This document shows, piece by piece, positions 1 to 9,800 of a stretch of DNA of 64,000 nt. A program made the position numbers and the translations under genes. Positions within the stretch are counted from its first letter, which is position 1, and every line of letters begins with the position of its first letter. The DNA comes from Streptomyces sp. NBC_00370 (GTDB taxonomy: Bacteria > Actinomycetota > Actinomycetes > Streptomycetales > Streptomycetaceae), in NCBI RefSeq assembly GCF_036084755.1, contig NZ_CP107968.1, positions 1,116,001-1,180,000 of the forward strand, written 5' to 3'. The notes beneath the pieces were generated by a model. The model saw only the letters and a program-made list of their open reading frames with translations. It had not been told where the DNA came from and did no database searches.

Positions 1-95
1 AGGACACCAGGAAGCTGCTGATCACGTCACTGCGGATGCTGCGGGCCAAACACGCCGAAGTGCCCGCGCGCAAGCACGGTAATCCGCCGATGTGA
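1..95 (+). CDS. C-terminal end of an unidentified protein (cut by window edge)
   Basis: An open frame enters from the left edge (codons starting at base 3) and ends at TGA 93-95, giving about 30 residues ending ...HGNPPM. Codon usage fits coding DNA (G/C at most third positions). The tail is basic (KLL, LRMLRAKH, ARKHG), but too little is present to name a family. It could equally be a chance open frame. Confidence 0.4.
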   Translation, partial: DTRKLLITSLRMLRAKHAEVPARKHGNPPM

Positions 96-226
96 TCGCC
101 GCGCGGATGGACGGCGCATCGGGTGGGTAACTCCGGTGCGTTGTCCGCGTGCCGAGCCCGTTCAGGGCCGATCCAACCCGACTGACCGATACAACTCCCC
201 ACGTTCGAAGCCGAGTAGGAGATCCG

Positions 227-652
227 ATGGCACACACACTCCCCTGGTCGTCAGGGCCGGCGGCAGGCCGGTCCGGTGACGACATCGTCGTGATGGCGTC
301 CCGGCTGAAACTCAAGTCCCTGGTGCGCGTCCCGCGCTTCTTCATCCTGTCCGGCGGCGTGCTGCGGCAGGTGCGGCAGTCGCAGGGCGCCGTCGGCGTG
401 ACGCTGCGGGCCGATCCGTGGCGCAAGACCTTCTGGACGCTGTCCGCGTGGGAGAACCGGGCCGCGCTGCAGAGTTACATCAAGACCGATCCGCACTTCG
501 CCGTGATGGCCAAGCTGCGTCCCGCGATGCGTGAGTCGCTGTTCGTCTCGTGGCAGCAGGACGCCGGGCAGCGGCCGTCCTGGGACGAGGCGGACCGGCG
601 GCTCGCCGAGCAGGAGACGGCGCAGCGCGCCGCCGGGGAGAAGCAGAGCTGA
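227..652 (+). CDS. DUF3291/antibiotic-monooxygenase-like small protein
   Basis: This 141-residue protein starts at ATG 227, preceded by TAGGAGATCCG, a good ribosome binding site. An in-frame ATG at 149 exists but lacks such a site. The central part (VPRFFILSGG, then FWTLSAWENRAAL, then DPHFAVMAKLR) has the pattern of ferredoxin-like Dabb/ABM proteins of the DUF3291 or spheroidene-monooxygenase-like type: a hydrophobic strand, a WT.S.WE motif and a helix. Some members modify polyketides or haem, many have no known activity. It ends 100 bp before the convergent biosynthetic gene set and could be an accessory gene of it, but its opposite strand argues against co-transcription. The family call is from motif memory only. 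Confidence 0.6.
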   Translation: MAHTLPWSSGPAAGRSGDDIVVMASRLKLKSLVRVPRFFILSGGVLRQVRQSQGAVGVTLRADPWRKTFWTLSAWENRAALQSYIKTDPHFAVMAKLRPAMRESLFVSWQQDAGQRPSWDEADRRLAEQETAQRAAGEKQS

Positions 653-675
653 CCCGATCCTTACGAGCGTGCGCG

Positions 676-710
676 TGCGGGGCCCGGACGGACGACGTCC
701 GGGCCCCGCA
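676..710. terminator. Bidirectional hairpin terminator
   Basis: A perfect 15-bp inverted repeat (676-690 with 696-710, core GCGGGGCCCGGACG) closes a 5-nt GACGA loop. It lies between the convergent genes ending at 652 (+) and 753 (-). It has no clear U-tract, as is common for Streptomyces terminators. Confidence 0.75.
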
Positions 711-752
711 GCCGTGTGCCCGGCCCCGCGGGGACCCGGGACGGCAGCGGCG

Positions 753-1331
753 TCAGACGAACTGCGGCCGGGCGGCGAAGAGGTGGCCCGCCACTTCGGC
801 GAGCCGGCTTCCGCCGATGCCGTCGTGCCGGGTGCGCAGCGCGAAGCGCAGTTGGGGCAGGTCCGGGTCCGGTGTGTCGACGACGAGGGGCGGCAGCAGC
901 GCGGCCGGGGTGCTGCGGGCCAGTTCGGCGCCGGAGCGCAGCAGTTCGAGGCCGCGCCGCCGCAACGGCTCGGGCAGCCAGTCCAGTACGGGCACGACCA
1001 CGTCGACCGGCTCGTCGCCGGGGGCCACCGCCGCGGGCGCCAGCTTCCGTACGCAGTCGGGCGCGGCGGCGAACTCCTCCGCCAGCATGCTCACCGTCGT
1101 CCCGGTGCGGCTGAGGACGACCAGCACGGTGCCGCCGGCCTCCAGCCGGTCGGCCAGGGTGGCGGCGGCGGCCGGGTCGGGCCAGACGCCGGTGGGCCGC
1201 CACCGGCCGGGACCCGGTCTGCTCCACTGGATCCGCCGGCCGCCCTCGAAGACGACCAGGGTGGAGCCGTGCCGCTCGGTGGCCGAGGTCGGCGGGTAAC
1301 TCTCCGCGGGGATAACGGTGTTCGTCCGCAT
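753..1331 (-). CDS. Hypothetical protein, last gene of the amino-lipid/PKS gene set
   Basis: This 192-residue protein starts at ATG 1331 behind GAGGGAGACC, which overlaps the end of the acyltransferase gene (10-nt gap), so the two are probably translated from one mRNA. I do not recognise a family. The N-terminal half has alternating strands (TLVVFEGGRRIQW, then TVLVVLSRTG) that resemble an alpha/beta fold with a small catalytic or binding loop. The C-terminal half has helices and a DxVVPVLDW stretch. No signal peptide or membrane segment is visible. Position suggests an accessory role in product maturation or self-protection; that is inference only. Confidence 0.6.
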   Translation of the reverse strand: MRTNTVIPAESYPPTSATERHGSTLVVFEGGRRIQWSRPGPGRWRPTGVWPDPAAAATLADRLEAGGTVLVVLSRTGTTVSMLAEEFAAAPDCVRKLAPAAVAPGDEPVDVVVPVLDWLPEPLRRRGLELLRSGAELARSTPAALLPPLVVDTPDPDLPQLRFALRTRHDGIGGSRLAEVAGHLFAARPQFV

Positions 1332-1341
1332 GGTCTCCCTC

Positions 1342-2148
1342 TCATCGGACTCTTCTCGCGGTGCGTACCGCGAGGGTGCGCAGTACGGCGATCCTGCGCC
1401 GGGCTGTCGGGTCCAGTGCGCCGCCGCTGTCCGCGGCCCGTACGGCGACGGTCCGCGCCCGGCGCAGGATGTGCCGGGCGTTCTCCTCGTCGGGCAGTGC
1501 GGCCCGCCGGTCGGCGGGTTCGCCCAGTTCCTGCATGCGCTCCCTGGCCAGGGAGCGCAGTGCGGCGATGCGCGCGCCGCGCCGGCCGGCCGGTTCGGCG
1601 GTGATGGCGGGGCCGAAGACCAGCCGCGCGGTGGCCGCGCGCGGCCGCAGCTCGCCCTTGGCGAGGATCAGGTCGGTGCCGTGGATCATCACGGGTATCA
1701 CGGGTACGCCGGTGCGGACCGCGAAGTAGAACGGGCCGTCGTTGAAGGGCTTGAGGCCGCCGCCCGTCCAGCGGGTGCCCTCGGGGTAGGTGCACAGCAC
1801 GTTCCCCGCGGCCAGCACCTCCCCCATCGCGCGCAGCGCGTTGCGGTCGGGGCGTTCGCTGTCCAGCGGGATGCAGCCGACGCTGAGCCGCATCAGCCGC
1901 TTGACGGGGTTACGGAAGTGCTCGGCCTTCGCGGGGAAGTAGACGTACCGGCCGCGGGCCCCGTACAGCACGGTTTCGAGCAGGTAGTGGTCGAAGAAGC
2001 TGAGATGGTTGGAGACGACGATGAACGCCCCGTCGGCGGGGATGTGGCCGATGCCCTCGACCGAGTCGACGTGGTTCCTGGCGACCCATTGCCTGAACGA
2101 CACGGTGATCGCGTCATGGATCTTGAAACCTCCCTTGTGGGGATCCAT
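1342..2148 (-). CDS. PlsC-type lysophospholipid/1-acylglycerol-phosphate acyltransferase
   Basis: This 268-residue protein starts at ATG 2148. It carries the PlsC motif I NHLSFFD (HX4D, catalytic His and Asp) near residue 49 and motif III YPEGTR, with hydrophobic stretches between them. The family moves acyl groups from acyl-CoA or acyl-ACP to a hydroxyl or amine, usually at the inner membrane face. Placed behind a double ketosynthase and a membrane protein, it may acylate the lipid made by this locus or transfer the finished chain from ACP to a head group; this is inference. A 98-nt gap with a strong hairpin separates it from the upstream membrane-protein gene, so its expression may differ from the rest of the operon. 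Confidence 0.85.
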   Translation of the reverse strand: MDPHKGGFKIHDAITVSFRQWVARNHVDSVEGIGHIPADGAFIVVSNHLSFFDHYLLETVLYGARGRYVYFPAKAEHFRNPVKRLMRLSVGCIPLDSERPDRNALRAMGEVLAAGNVLCTYPEGTRWTGGGLKPFNDGPFYFAVRTGVPVIPVMIHGTDLILAKGELRPRAATARLVFGPAITAEPAGRRGARIAALRSLARERMQELGEPADRRAALPDEENARHILRRARTVAVRAADSGGALDPTARRRIAVLRTLAVRTARRVR

Positions 2149-2194
2149 CGGTGGTTCGTCCGTCCCTTCCTCGCGCCGGACGCTGCGGGGACCG

Positions 2195-2228
2195 GTCGCC
2201 GGGGCCGGTGTCGGCCGGCCCCGGCGAC
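2195..2228 (-). terminator. Intercistronic hairpin (attenuator or terminator)
   Basis: A perfect 14-bp inverted repeat (2195-2208 with 2215-2228, GTCGCCGGGGCCGG) encloses a 6-nt loop. It sits in the only sizeable gap of the leftward gene set, between the membrane-protein gene (stop at 2247) and the acyltransferase gene (start 2148). It could lower read-through into the last two genes. Confidence 0.65.
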
Positions 2229-2246
2229 GTGTCGGCCGGACCTCGC

Positions 2247-3155
2247 TCAGGCCGGCACCGTGCCCGTCGCCAGGCGCTTGTGCTCCTTCTCCACGGCCTC
2301 CGGCAGCGCCATGTAGCGGCCCGTCAGACCCGCGACCAGCAGTCCGACCAGGACGACGAGGTAGACCCAGGTCAGGGCGTTGCCCCAGCGGATCTCGTCG
2401 GCGTATCTGGCGACGGCGACCAGCGACAGCACGCTCAGTGTGACGTCGGTGAGGAAACCGGCCCGCATGCGGTGCAGGTCCTGCTCCCACAGGGCCTGCC
2501 AGGCGCCGGCGCCGAAGGCGAAGAACCACGCGCCGAGCATCCGGGCGTCCAGCGGGTCGAGCTGCCAGGCCCAGGCGTCGCCGACGGCCTGGGGCGCGAT
2601 CCACAGGGCGAAGGCGAGGCCCCACAGGACGGCGCCCATGACGGCGGTGGGGATCCGTACGTCGGCGCCCATCGGGGCCGGGCCGCGGCCGTCGGGGTTC
2701 TTCGGCGCGGTGTTGTGGATCTTGTACACGACGAAGGCGGTGACCGGGAAGACGGCCAGCGAGACCAGCCACAGCCAGGCGAAGGCGCGGGCGAGGCCGG
2801 GTCCCTCGGTGAAGTGGAACTCGTCCCGGTAGAAGACCGTGAGCAGCAGGGCCGAGACGAGCAGGGTGATCGGCGCGAAGACGGTACCGCGTGCGCTCGT
2901 CCAGTCCTTCTCCCGCATGGTCAGGACGAACATCGTGCAGGCGCCCGCGTAGCCGGCGCCGAGCGCCGCGGCGCTCAGCGGCGATCCGGTCTCCCAGGCG
3001 AAGGCGTCGCCGGTGCTGGAGCTGAACAGGTAGAGCGGCACCAGGCAGGCGAGGCAGTGGATGAGGACCGGCCAGAAGAACAGGCTGCGCAGCCAGGGGT
3101 GGACGGGCCGGGCGAGCTGTTCCTGGGAAGCGGTGGTTTCGATCGTTGTCGACAT
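2247..3155 (-). CDS. Polytopic membrane protein of the PKS locus
   Basis: This 302-residue protein (ATG 3155) has about eight hydrophobic segments, starting near residues 27-45 (FFWPVLIHCLACLVPLYLF) and ending near 270-285. It begins 5 nt after the stop of the double-ketosynthase gene, so it is almost certainly co-translated with it. I do not recognise a family; the fold could be a lipid desaturase-like, flippase-like or scaffolding membrane protein, but I see no histidine box, so a di-iron desaturase is unlikely. Its place between the ketosynthase and acyltransferase genes suggests work at the membrane step of product assembly or export. Confidence 0.75.
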   Translation of the reverse strand: MSTTIETTASQEQLARPVHPWLRSLFFWPVLIHCLACLVPLYLFSSSTGDAFAWETGSPLSAAALGAGYAGACTMFVLTMREKDWTSARGTVFAPITLLVSALLLTVFYRDEFHFTEGPGLARAFAWLWLVSLAVFPVTAFVVYKIHNTAPKNPDGRGPAPMGADVRIPTAVMGAVLWGLAFALWIAPQAVGDAWAWQLDPLDARMLGAWFFAFGAGAWQALWEQDLHRMRAGFLTDVTLSVLSLVAVARYADEIRWGNALTWVYLVVLVGLLVAGLTGRYMALPEAVEKEHKRLATGTVPA

Positions 3156-3160
3156 GGGGT

Positions 3161-6019
3161 TCACCTCGTGACAGGGGGACGGGCGGACGGGTTGGTGGTG
3201 CTGTCGGGCCGCAGCAGCCGCAGGGTCAGCTGTGCCTTGCGGGCGAGATCCACCCACGACGCGTAGCTGAAGCCGAGCCGGTAGCTGTCCTGGGAGCTGG
3301 GCGGTATGTGGTCGAGCTGGCTCATGGCGCCGTGGCCGAGCGATTCGAGTTTCTGCATGAGGCGCTCGTAGGTGTCGGCGGTGATGAAGCCGGTGCCGGG
3401 GTCGTCGGGCGAGGCGTCCGCCGACACCGGTACGCGCCGGGCGGCGGGGACCGGCGGCCGGTCGCCGTCGGGGACGTCGCCGTTGCGCCTGATCCGGAGC
3501 GAGTAGCCGTAACCGCTCTCGATCTGGGGGAGTTTGACGTGCACGAGATCCTCGTCGGAGTCCTTCATGGCCGCGATCACCTCCACGGTGCGGATGGCGC
3601 CATCGGCGCCGTAGAAGAAGGGCACACCGGGCCCTGCGATGGGGATGTCGGCGTCGGCGCAGCCGACACCGTCGATGACGGCGAGCACCTGCTCGCCCTC
3701 GGTGACCCGGTCGAGGGGCTTGATGACGAAGAACGCCGCGCCCTCGCCGGGGGTCAGGTCGTCGATGTGATGGCCGGCCTCGTTCAGTCTGCGTTCGAAC
3801 AGCCGGGTGAACTCGGGTGTGAGGTTGGCGTGTACGCCGCCGACCAGCGCGACGTCGCACTCGCCCTGTTCGAGGTTGCGCTTGGCCAGGCCGAGCGCGG
3901 TCCCGAAGGAGCACAGGTCGTCGTCGATGACGACGCCGGGGCCGCGCAGGTCGAAGATGTTCTGGATCCGGCCGGCCGTGATGTTGTCCATGTAGCCGGG
4001 CAGTGCGTTCTCCCTGGTGTGCGGGATGTAGCGGTGCACCTCCTCGGTGTAGCTGTCGACCAGGGCCTGCCGGGTGGCGGTGCCGAGCGCCTGGTAGGCG
4101 GGCACGTCCTCCAGGGCGCGCTCGAACTCCACCAGACGGATACGGAAGTTGCGGGTGAGCCCCGATTCGAGACCGCAGGTGGCGCCGACGAACACACCGG
4201 CGTTGACCCGGTCGGCCGCCGCCACCCCGTACTGTTCGAGCGCCTGCCCTGCCGCCATCACCGACAGCAGCTGGGCCCGGTCGAGGTCGGCCAGCACACT
4301 GGGCGGGATGCGGTAGGTCTTCCAGGGGAAGTCCAGGTCGGTGACGACACCGCCGCGCCAGGTGCCCTCGGGGTCGTAGACGGCGGCGGCGTCCGGGTGC
4401 CAGCGGTCGGCGGGGAAGCCCGAAACCCCCGTGCCGGCGGGCCTGTCGGGGTCGAGGCCCGCGATGTCCCTGGCGTACGGCGTGACACAGCCGATGCCGA
4501 GGACGGCGAGCGGCACACTGACCGCGCTCTCGGCGCGGCCCGCGTGGCTCTGCTGCTTCAGGGCGGCGTCGGCGTGGTGGACCGCGTCGTACTGCTCCAC
4601 GACGATGCTGGTGTTGACGCCGCCGAAGCCGAAGGCGTTGGAGAGCGCGCGGCGGGGCCTGCATTCGTCGGGCACCTGCCAGGACTCGGCCTCGACGGGG
4701 ACCCGGAACGGCGAGCCGGGGAGTTTCATCTCCGGCTGGGCGGTGCTGAAGGCGTGGGTGGGCGGCACCGTCTCGTGTTTGAAGGAGAGCAGGATCTTCA
4801 GCAGGTTGGCCATGCCGGCGGCCGAGAAGGTGTGTCCGATCTGGGCCTTGACCGAGCCGAGCAGGATGGATCCGGGGTCGGTCTCCCGGCCGTCGTAGAG
4901 CTGCTGCAGCGAGGTGACCTCCACCAGGTCGCCGGTGGAGGTGGCGGTGGCGTGGGTCTCGATGTAGTCCAGCTCCTCCGGCTGGGCGTCGGCGAGTTCG
5001 AGCGCCCGGCGCATCGCCGCCACCTGGCCGCGCGGCGAAGGGGCGTAGATGGCCTTGCCCTTGCCGTCGCAGCGGGTGGCGACACCGCGGATCACCCCGG
5101 CGATGGTGTCGCCGTCGCGCACCGCGTCGCTGAGCCGCTTGAGCAGGACGGTGCCCGAGCCCTCGCCGTTGATGAGGCCGCTGGCGCCCGCGTCGAGCGG
5201 GGTGGAGCGGGTGGCCGAGAGTCCGCCGATCTTGGCGAAGCACACGTTGCCGGTGATGTTCATGTTGCCCTGCACACCGGTGGCCAGCACCATGTCGTGG
5301 CTGCCGTCCTGGAGGTACTTCACCGCCGTGTCGATGACGGTGAGCCCCGAGGCGCAGGCGGCGTCGCCGATCGCGGCGGGCCCCGGCAGACCGAGCACCC
5401 GGGCGACCGCCTTGGCCACACTGACCTGGAAGACGTTGGCCGCGGGTGAGTCCTCCGCGTCGTACAGCCGGCGTTTGACCGCGGCGGGGAAGCCGCTCTC
5501 GATGGCCTCCCGCTGCTCCGCTTCCAGGCCCTGGAACGCCGCGCCGCCCTTGATGTGGTGCAGCACCTCGCCGGCCCGGAAGGCGAGCGAGGACTCCATC
5601 ACGGCTTCGTCGCCGAGCATGTTGCCGACGAACAGCGCGGTGTCGGTGGTGCTCAGCTGGTGCGGTGTGTAACCCGACATGCGCAGTGTCTGCAGCACGG
5701 TGTCGAGGACCATCAGCTGGGTGCGGTTGAAGTCGGTGACGGCCTCCCGTCCGATGCGGGTCAGTTCGTCGAGCCCGGTGGGCCCGGCGTAGTCGTCGAT
5801 AAAGCCGCCCCAGCGGCAGTACGTCTTGTCGACGACGCTCTTGTCCTCGTCGTGGTAGTTCTGCCAGTCCCAGCGCTCGTCGGGCGGTGAGCCGATGCCG
5901 ATCTTCCCGCCCAGGATGTTCTGCCAGAACGTGTCCGCGTCGTACGAGTCGGGCGGGAAGACGCAGCCGTATCCCACGACGGCGATCGGGTCGAAGTCCT
6001 CGAAGTCAGTCCCAGGCAC
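3161..6019 (-). CDS. Double ketosynthase protein (KS-KS/CLF-like), PUFA/hglE type
   Basis: This 952-residue protein starts at GTG 6019, overlapping the phosphopantetheinyl transferase end by 14 nt. KS1 (about 10-475) is complete: Cys222 in DAACASG, His356 in ETHATATST and His396 in VKAQIGHT, plus the C-terminal NAFGFGGVNTS. KS2 (about 503-845) keeps a Cys703 (DDDLCSFGTAL), but I find no equivalents of the two histidines, so it probably acts as a chain-length factor or decarboxylating partner, as in PUFA synthases. The RWDWxxYxDED region and split second KS are typical of PUFA/heterocyst-glycolipid systems. There is no AT, ACP or reductase here; these are in trans on the neighbouring megasynthase. 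The expected role is repeated Claisen condensation of malonyl units. Confidence 0.9.
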   Translation of the reverse strand: MPGTDFEDFDPIAVVGYGCVFPPDSYDADTFWQNILGGKIGIGSPPDERWDWQNYHDEDKSVVDKTYCRWGGFIDDYAGPTGLDELTRIGREAVTDFNRTQLMVLDTVLQTLRMSGYTPHQLSTTDTALFVGNMLGDEAVMESSLAFRAGEVLHHIKGGAAFQGLEAEQREAIESGFPAAVKRRLYDAEDSPAANVFQVSVAKAVARVLGLPGPAAIGDAACASGLTVIDTAVKYLQDGSHDMVLATGVQGNMNITGNVCFAKIGGLSATRSTPLDAGASGLINGEGSGTVLLKRLSDAVRDGDTIAGVIRGVATRCDGKGKAIYAPSPRGQVAAMRRALELADAQPEELDYIETHATATSTGDLVEVTSLQQLYDGRETDPGSILLGSVKAQIGHTFSAAGMANLLKILLSFKHETVPPTHAFSTAQPEMKLPGSPFRVPVEAESWQVPDECRPRRALSNAFGFGGVNTSIVVEQYDAVHHADAALKQQSHAGRAESAVSVPLAVLGIGCVTPYARDIAGLDPDRPAGTGVSGFPADRWHPDAAAVYDPEGTWRGGVVTDLDFPWKTYRIPPSVLADLDRAQLLSVMAAGQALEQYGVAAADRVNAGVFVGATCGLESGLTRNFRIRLVEFERALEDVPAYQALGTATRQALVDSYTEEVHRYIPHTRENALPGYMDNITAGRIQNIFDLRGPGVVIDDDLCSFGTALGLAKRNLEQGECDVALVGGVHANLTPEFTRLFERRLNEAGHHIDDLTPGEGAAFFVIKPLDRVTEGEQVLAVIDGVGCADADIPIAGPGVPFFYGADGAIRTVEVIAAMKDSDEDLVHVKLPQIESGYGYSLRIRRNGDVPDGDRPPVPAARRVPVSADASPDDPGTGFITADTYERLMQKLESLGHGAMSQLDHIPPSSQDSYRLGFSYASWVDLARKAQLTLRLLRPDSTTNPSARPPVTR

Positions 6020-6851
6020 GGAGCTGCCCCTTCTGCTGGTGGCCGTCCGTGGCCCAGGGGGTCACGGTGGCGATGGCGAAGATGTGGTCGGTGAGCCGGC
6101 CGTAGCGGATGTGCACCCGGTCCCCCGGGTCGGTGCCGGCCGGCAGGTTGATGTCGAAGACGGCGGCGGCCGGCCCGGCCCCGCGCAGCCGGGCTGTTCC
6201 CCAGCCGTGCGCGAAGCCGATGCCGTACGCCTTGAGCAGTGCTTCCTTGACCACCCACAGCGCGGTGGCCCGGTGTGCCGGGTCGAAGGCCGGGAACACG
6301 GACTCGGCCAGGGCGACTTCCCGTTCGGTGAAGACCGTGCGGAGCAGTGCGGGGCTGAAGCTCCGCAGGGGTTCCACATCGACCCCGACCCGGCCGCCGC
6401 TGGCCAGGCCGCACACCGCGAACCGCAGGGTGTGCGCGAGGGAGATGTCGGTGATGGGAAGCTCCGGGGGGCCGCCCCGCCCGTAGCCGCCCCCGGGTGG
6501 TGCGCTCAGTTCGGGTTTGCCGGCCCGGCCGCCGGGTTTGCGGCCGAGTACGGCGAGTTGGCTGGGCGGTACGGCGAGACCGAGCCGTTCCAGGGTCAGA
6601 CACACCAGGCGTTTGGCGGCGACCCGTCCCGCCAGCCATTCGACCTGCCGTTTGGGTACGGTGATCCGGGCGAAGACGGAGAGTTCCGCCGGGCCCAGGT
6701 AGTGCGCGCTGTACGCGGCGGGGGCCGCCGCGTAGTCCCCGCGCACCTGGGCGACCGGCAGCCATTCGGTGGTCACGGCGCCGCCGCCGGGCAGCGTCAC
6801 GGCGCCGCCCGGCACGGCCGCCTCAGCCCAGCAGACTCGTATCGCCTTCAT
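6006..6851 (-). CDS. Sfp-type 4'-phosphopantetheinyl transferase
   Basis: This 281-residue protein is read from ATG 6851, overlapping the megasynthase 3' end by 29 nt, so translation is probably coupled. It has the family motifs GVDVE (residues 156-160, Mg/CoA-binding acids), FTEREVALAES, and WVVKEALLKA (199-208, W/KEA). Length fits the Sfp group rather than short AcpS. It should transfer phosphopantetheine from CoA to Ser548 and Ser674 of the adjacent ACPs. A dedicated enzyme placed between the two PKS genes supports the locus being a self-contained pathway. An upstream start would enlarge the overlap and has no better binding site. Confidence 0.93.
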   Translation of the reverse strand: MKAIRVCWAEAAVPGGAVTLPGGGAVTTEWLPVAQVRGDYAAAPAAYSAHYLGPAELSVFARITVPKRQVEWLAGRVAAKRLVCLTLERLGLAVPPSQLAVLGRKPGGRAGKPELSAPPGGGYGRGGPPELPITDISLAHTLRFAVCGLASGGRVGVDVEPLRSFSPALLRTVFTEREVALAESVFPAFDPAHRATALWVVKEALLKAYGIGFAHGWGTARLRGAGPAAAVFDINLPAGTDPGDRVHIRYGRLTDHIFAIATVTPWATDGHQQKGQLRAWD

Positions 6852-9800
6852 CGCGTCCCACTCGCGCCACCACCAGGTCGTCCATCTCGCACAGCGGGAT
6901 GCCGGCGGAGTCGACGATCCGGGTGGCGACGCGCAGGCCGCCCGGCTTGCCTCCGGCGTCGGGGTCGACGGTGGAGTGGGTGTACAGGGTCTCGTCGGGC
7001 AGCGGCGCCCGGTAGAAGCGCAGTGCGCCGATGGAGACCGGCACCACATGGGTGCCGTGTCGGTGGTACGTCCACAGCAGGGTGGACCTCCAGGCGTTGT
7101 CGATGACGACGGGCATGGTCAGCAGCCGGGGTGTGGCGACGGTGGAGAAGAGGCCGCGCCCCGACGGCACGACGATCTCGCTCACCACCCGGCCTTCGTC
7201 GATGTCGCCGAGGAACCCGATCCGGCTGACCTGACGGAACGTCGGGCCGAAGGTGATCTGCCGGTGGGCCCGCTCGTAGAACCGCTCCAGGTCGAACTCG
7301 GTTGCCTTCTCGACGAGTTCGGCGATCGAGGGGTCGGCGTCCGGCGCCGGGGCCGGCTGCCGCGCGAAGAAGTACGTGCCGCGTGAGTGCACCCGGTCGG
7401 CCTCCAGGACCCGGCCGTCGGCGGTGACGAGGTCCGAACGGATCTCGGCGGTGATCCGGCGCGGTACGTCCGGTGCGATCTCGTGGGGTCCGGTGACCCG
7501 GGCCTCCAGACGCAGGTCGAGCGGGAAGTTCGGCAGGTGTTTGACGAACTTCAGGAACTCGATGTTCTCCGCGCCGATGACGGTCTGTCCGGGCACGAGC
7601 AGCCCGGCCGTCTCGGCCTGCGACTCGATGTGCAGCACACCGGGGAAGGTGCCGGCGCCCTTGACCTGGTGGTCGTCGAGGTAGCGGTCGGTGCGCGGGT
7701 CGAGCCGTTTGGTGGCGACGATCCGGCCCTTGCCGGTGTCGGTGACCGCGTCCAGCAGCGGCAGGCTGATCCGGTCCCTGACACTGCCGTCGGGCCCGAC
7801 CGGCACGGCGACACCGGTCCTGTCGGCGTTCATGGACGCGTCCTGGCCGCCGTAGCTGTTCGTCCCGATCTCGCCGAAGACCAGGACCTCGGGGTCGTTA
7901 CCGCCCTGGAAGATCTCCCTGGCGAAGTGCTGGACGCCTTCCTCGACGCCCAGGTAGCGCAGGCCGCGGCCCACTTCCTGGATCCGCCGTACCGCTTCCG
8001 TCGCGGCCATGCCGACGTCGGACCAGCCGGTCCAGCACAGGGTGAAGACCCTGACCTCGGGACGCCGCCTGGCGAGCAGGGCGGAGAGCTTGGAGACCAG
8101 ATCCGCGCCCGCCGTGTAGTCGACCTGGCCGTCCATGCCGAAGCGGCCGAGGAAGGAGCCGAAGAAGCTGAAGAACGTCAACTCGTCGTCCTTGACGGCG
8201 TGCCACAGGTGGTGGGCGCCGTCGGCCTTGACCCGTACGACATGGCGGGCGTGGGCGAGGGACTTCTTCGGGACGGTGGCGACCGAGTCGAGGCCCGCCG
8301 CGTGCACGACGCCGTCGATCCGGCCGTACTTCTGCCGGATCGCCTCGATCGTCGCCGTGACCTGCGCCGCGTCGGACACGTCGCAGGTCTCGTAGCCGGT
8401 GAGCGGGTTGATGGCGCGCAGTTCTTCGATGTTGCGGTACAGCGTCCGGGAGTTGGCCAGGGCGGCGAACTCCTTCTTCGCCCGCACCGGGGTGACGGCC
8501 GGATCGGCGCGCTTGGCCTCGCGGAACCAGTTGGCGCCGAGCGCCTCGAACTCCGCGTCGTCCAGGGCCATCCACTCCTCGGTGCCGGCCGCCGGGCGGG
8601 TACGGCCGAGGACGACGACACGTACGCCTTCGAGGCGGGCGAGTTCCTTGGCGCACTCGTAGGTGATGCCGCGCGAGCCGCCGGAGAAGACGACGACACT
8701 GCCCGGGTCGAGCCGCAGCGGTGTGCGGCGCTCGTCGGTGTCGATCTCGTGCGGGAGTACCTGCACGATCTTGCGCAGCCCCCGTACGTAACCGACTTCG
8801 GCGGACGGTTCGGCCTGGTGGGTGATCTCGGCGAACAGGGCGTCCGCCGCGTCCCGCACCCCGCTGTCGGTGAAGTCCACGACCTTGACGCGGACGTCGG
8901 GGAGTTCCAGTTGCAGACTCTTGGCGAATCCCGCGGTGAGTCCGCCGAGCGGGTCCATCGCACCGTCGGCCTCAAGTCCGAAGACCCCGCCGACGGCGGT
9001 GGCGGCGAAGTAGCCGCCCTCGGCGCCGGCCTGCGCCAGATCGGCGAAGTAGGCCTTGGCGGCGAGGAGGTTGACGGTGAAGTGCTGGTCGGCCGCAGCG
9101 CTCCAGTCGGCGGCCGGCGCGTCGAAGGAGGTGTGCTGCCCGTCGCCGGTGATGGGTTCGGGGCCCGCACCGTAGGGGTGCAGATTGACGACGGCCTGGA
9201 CCGGGGCGCCGCCCCGGGCCGTCGTGAGTGCGGCGGCCAGTGCCTCGGGGTCGGTGAAGTCGGCGTGCGCCGTCCGCCAGCCGGTGAGTTCCGTGCCCTG
9301 CGGGGCGACGGCGTACGGCAGCGCGCCCTGCTCGGCGAGAAGCGGCAGCAGCAGCTCGGCGAGACGGGTGTCGTGGCCCGTGACGACCACGACCGCCTTG
9401 CCGTCCAGGCTGAACGGCACGGTGCCGGGGTGGTGCAGCGGGCTCTGTACGGCGACGGGGACGAAACGGCCGGCGATCCGGTCGACTTCACGGGCGAGTA
9501 CCGGCGGCAGTACCGGGCTTGCGGCTGCCGCCGACGGTATGTGGCTGCCGTCGTCGCCCGCCCCGCCCTCGCTGCGGCCGCCGCGCGGACCTCGCCCGGT
9601 GCCGGCGCGCAGTTCGGCGACGAACGCGGACATCTTGTGCAGGGTGTTCAGCTCGGCGGTGTCCAGGTCCTCCACCACCGGCAGCCCGAACTGCTCGCGG
9701 ACCTCGCCCAGGATCTCGGCCTGCTTCACCGAGTCGATCCCCAGATCCGCCTCCAGATCCAGCTCCGCCTCCAACAGATCGGCCGGATAACCCGTCTTCG

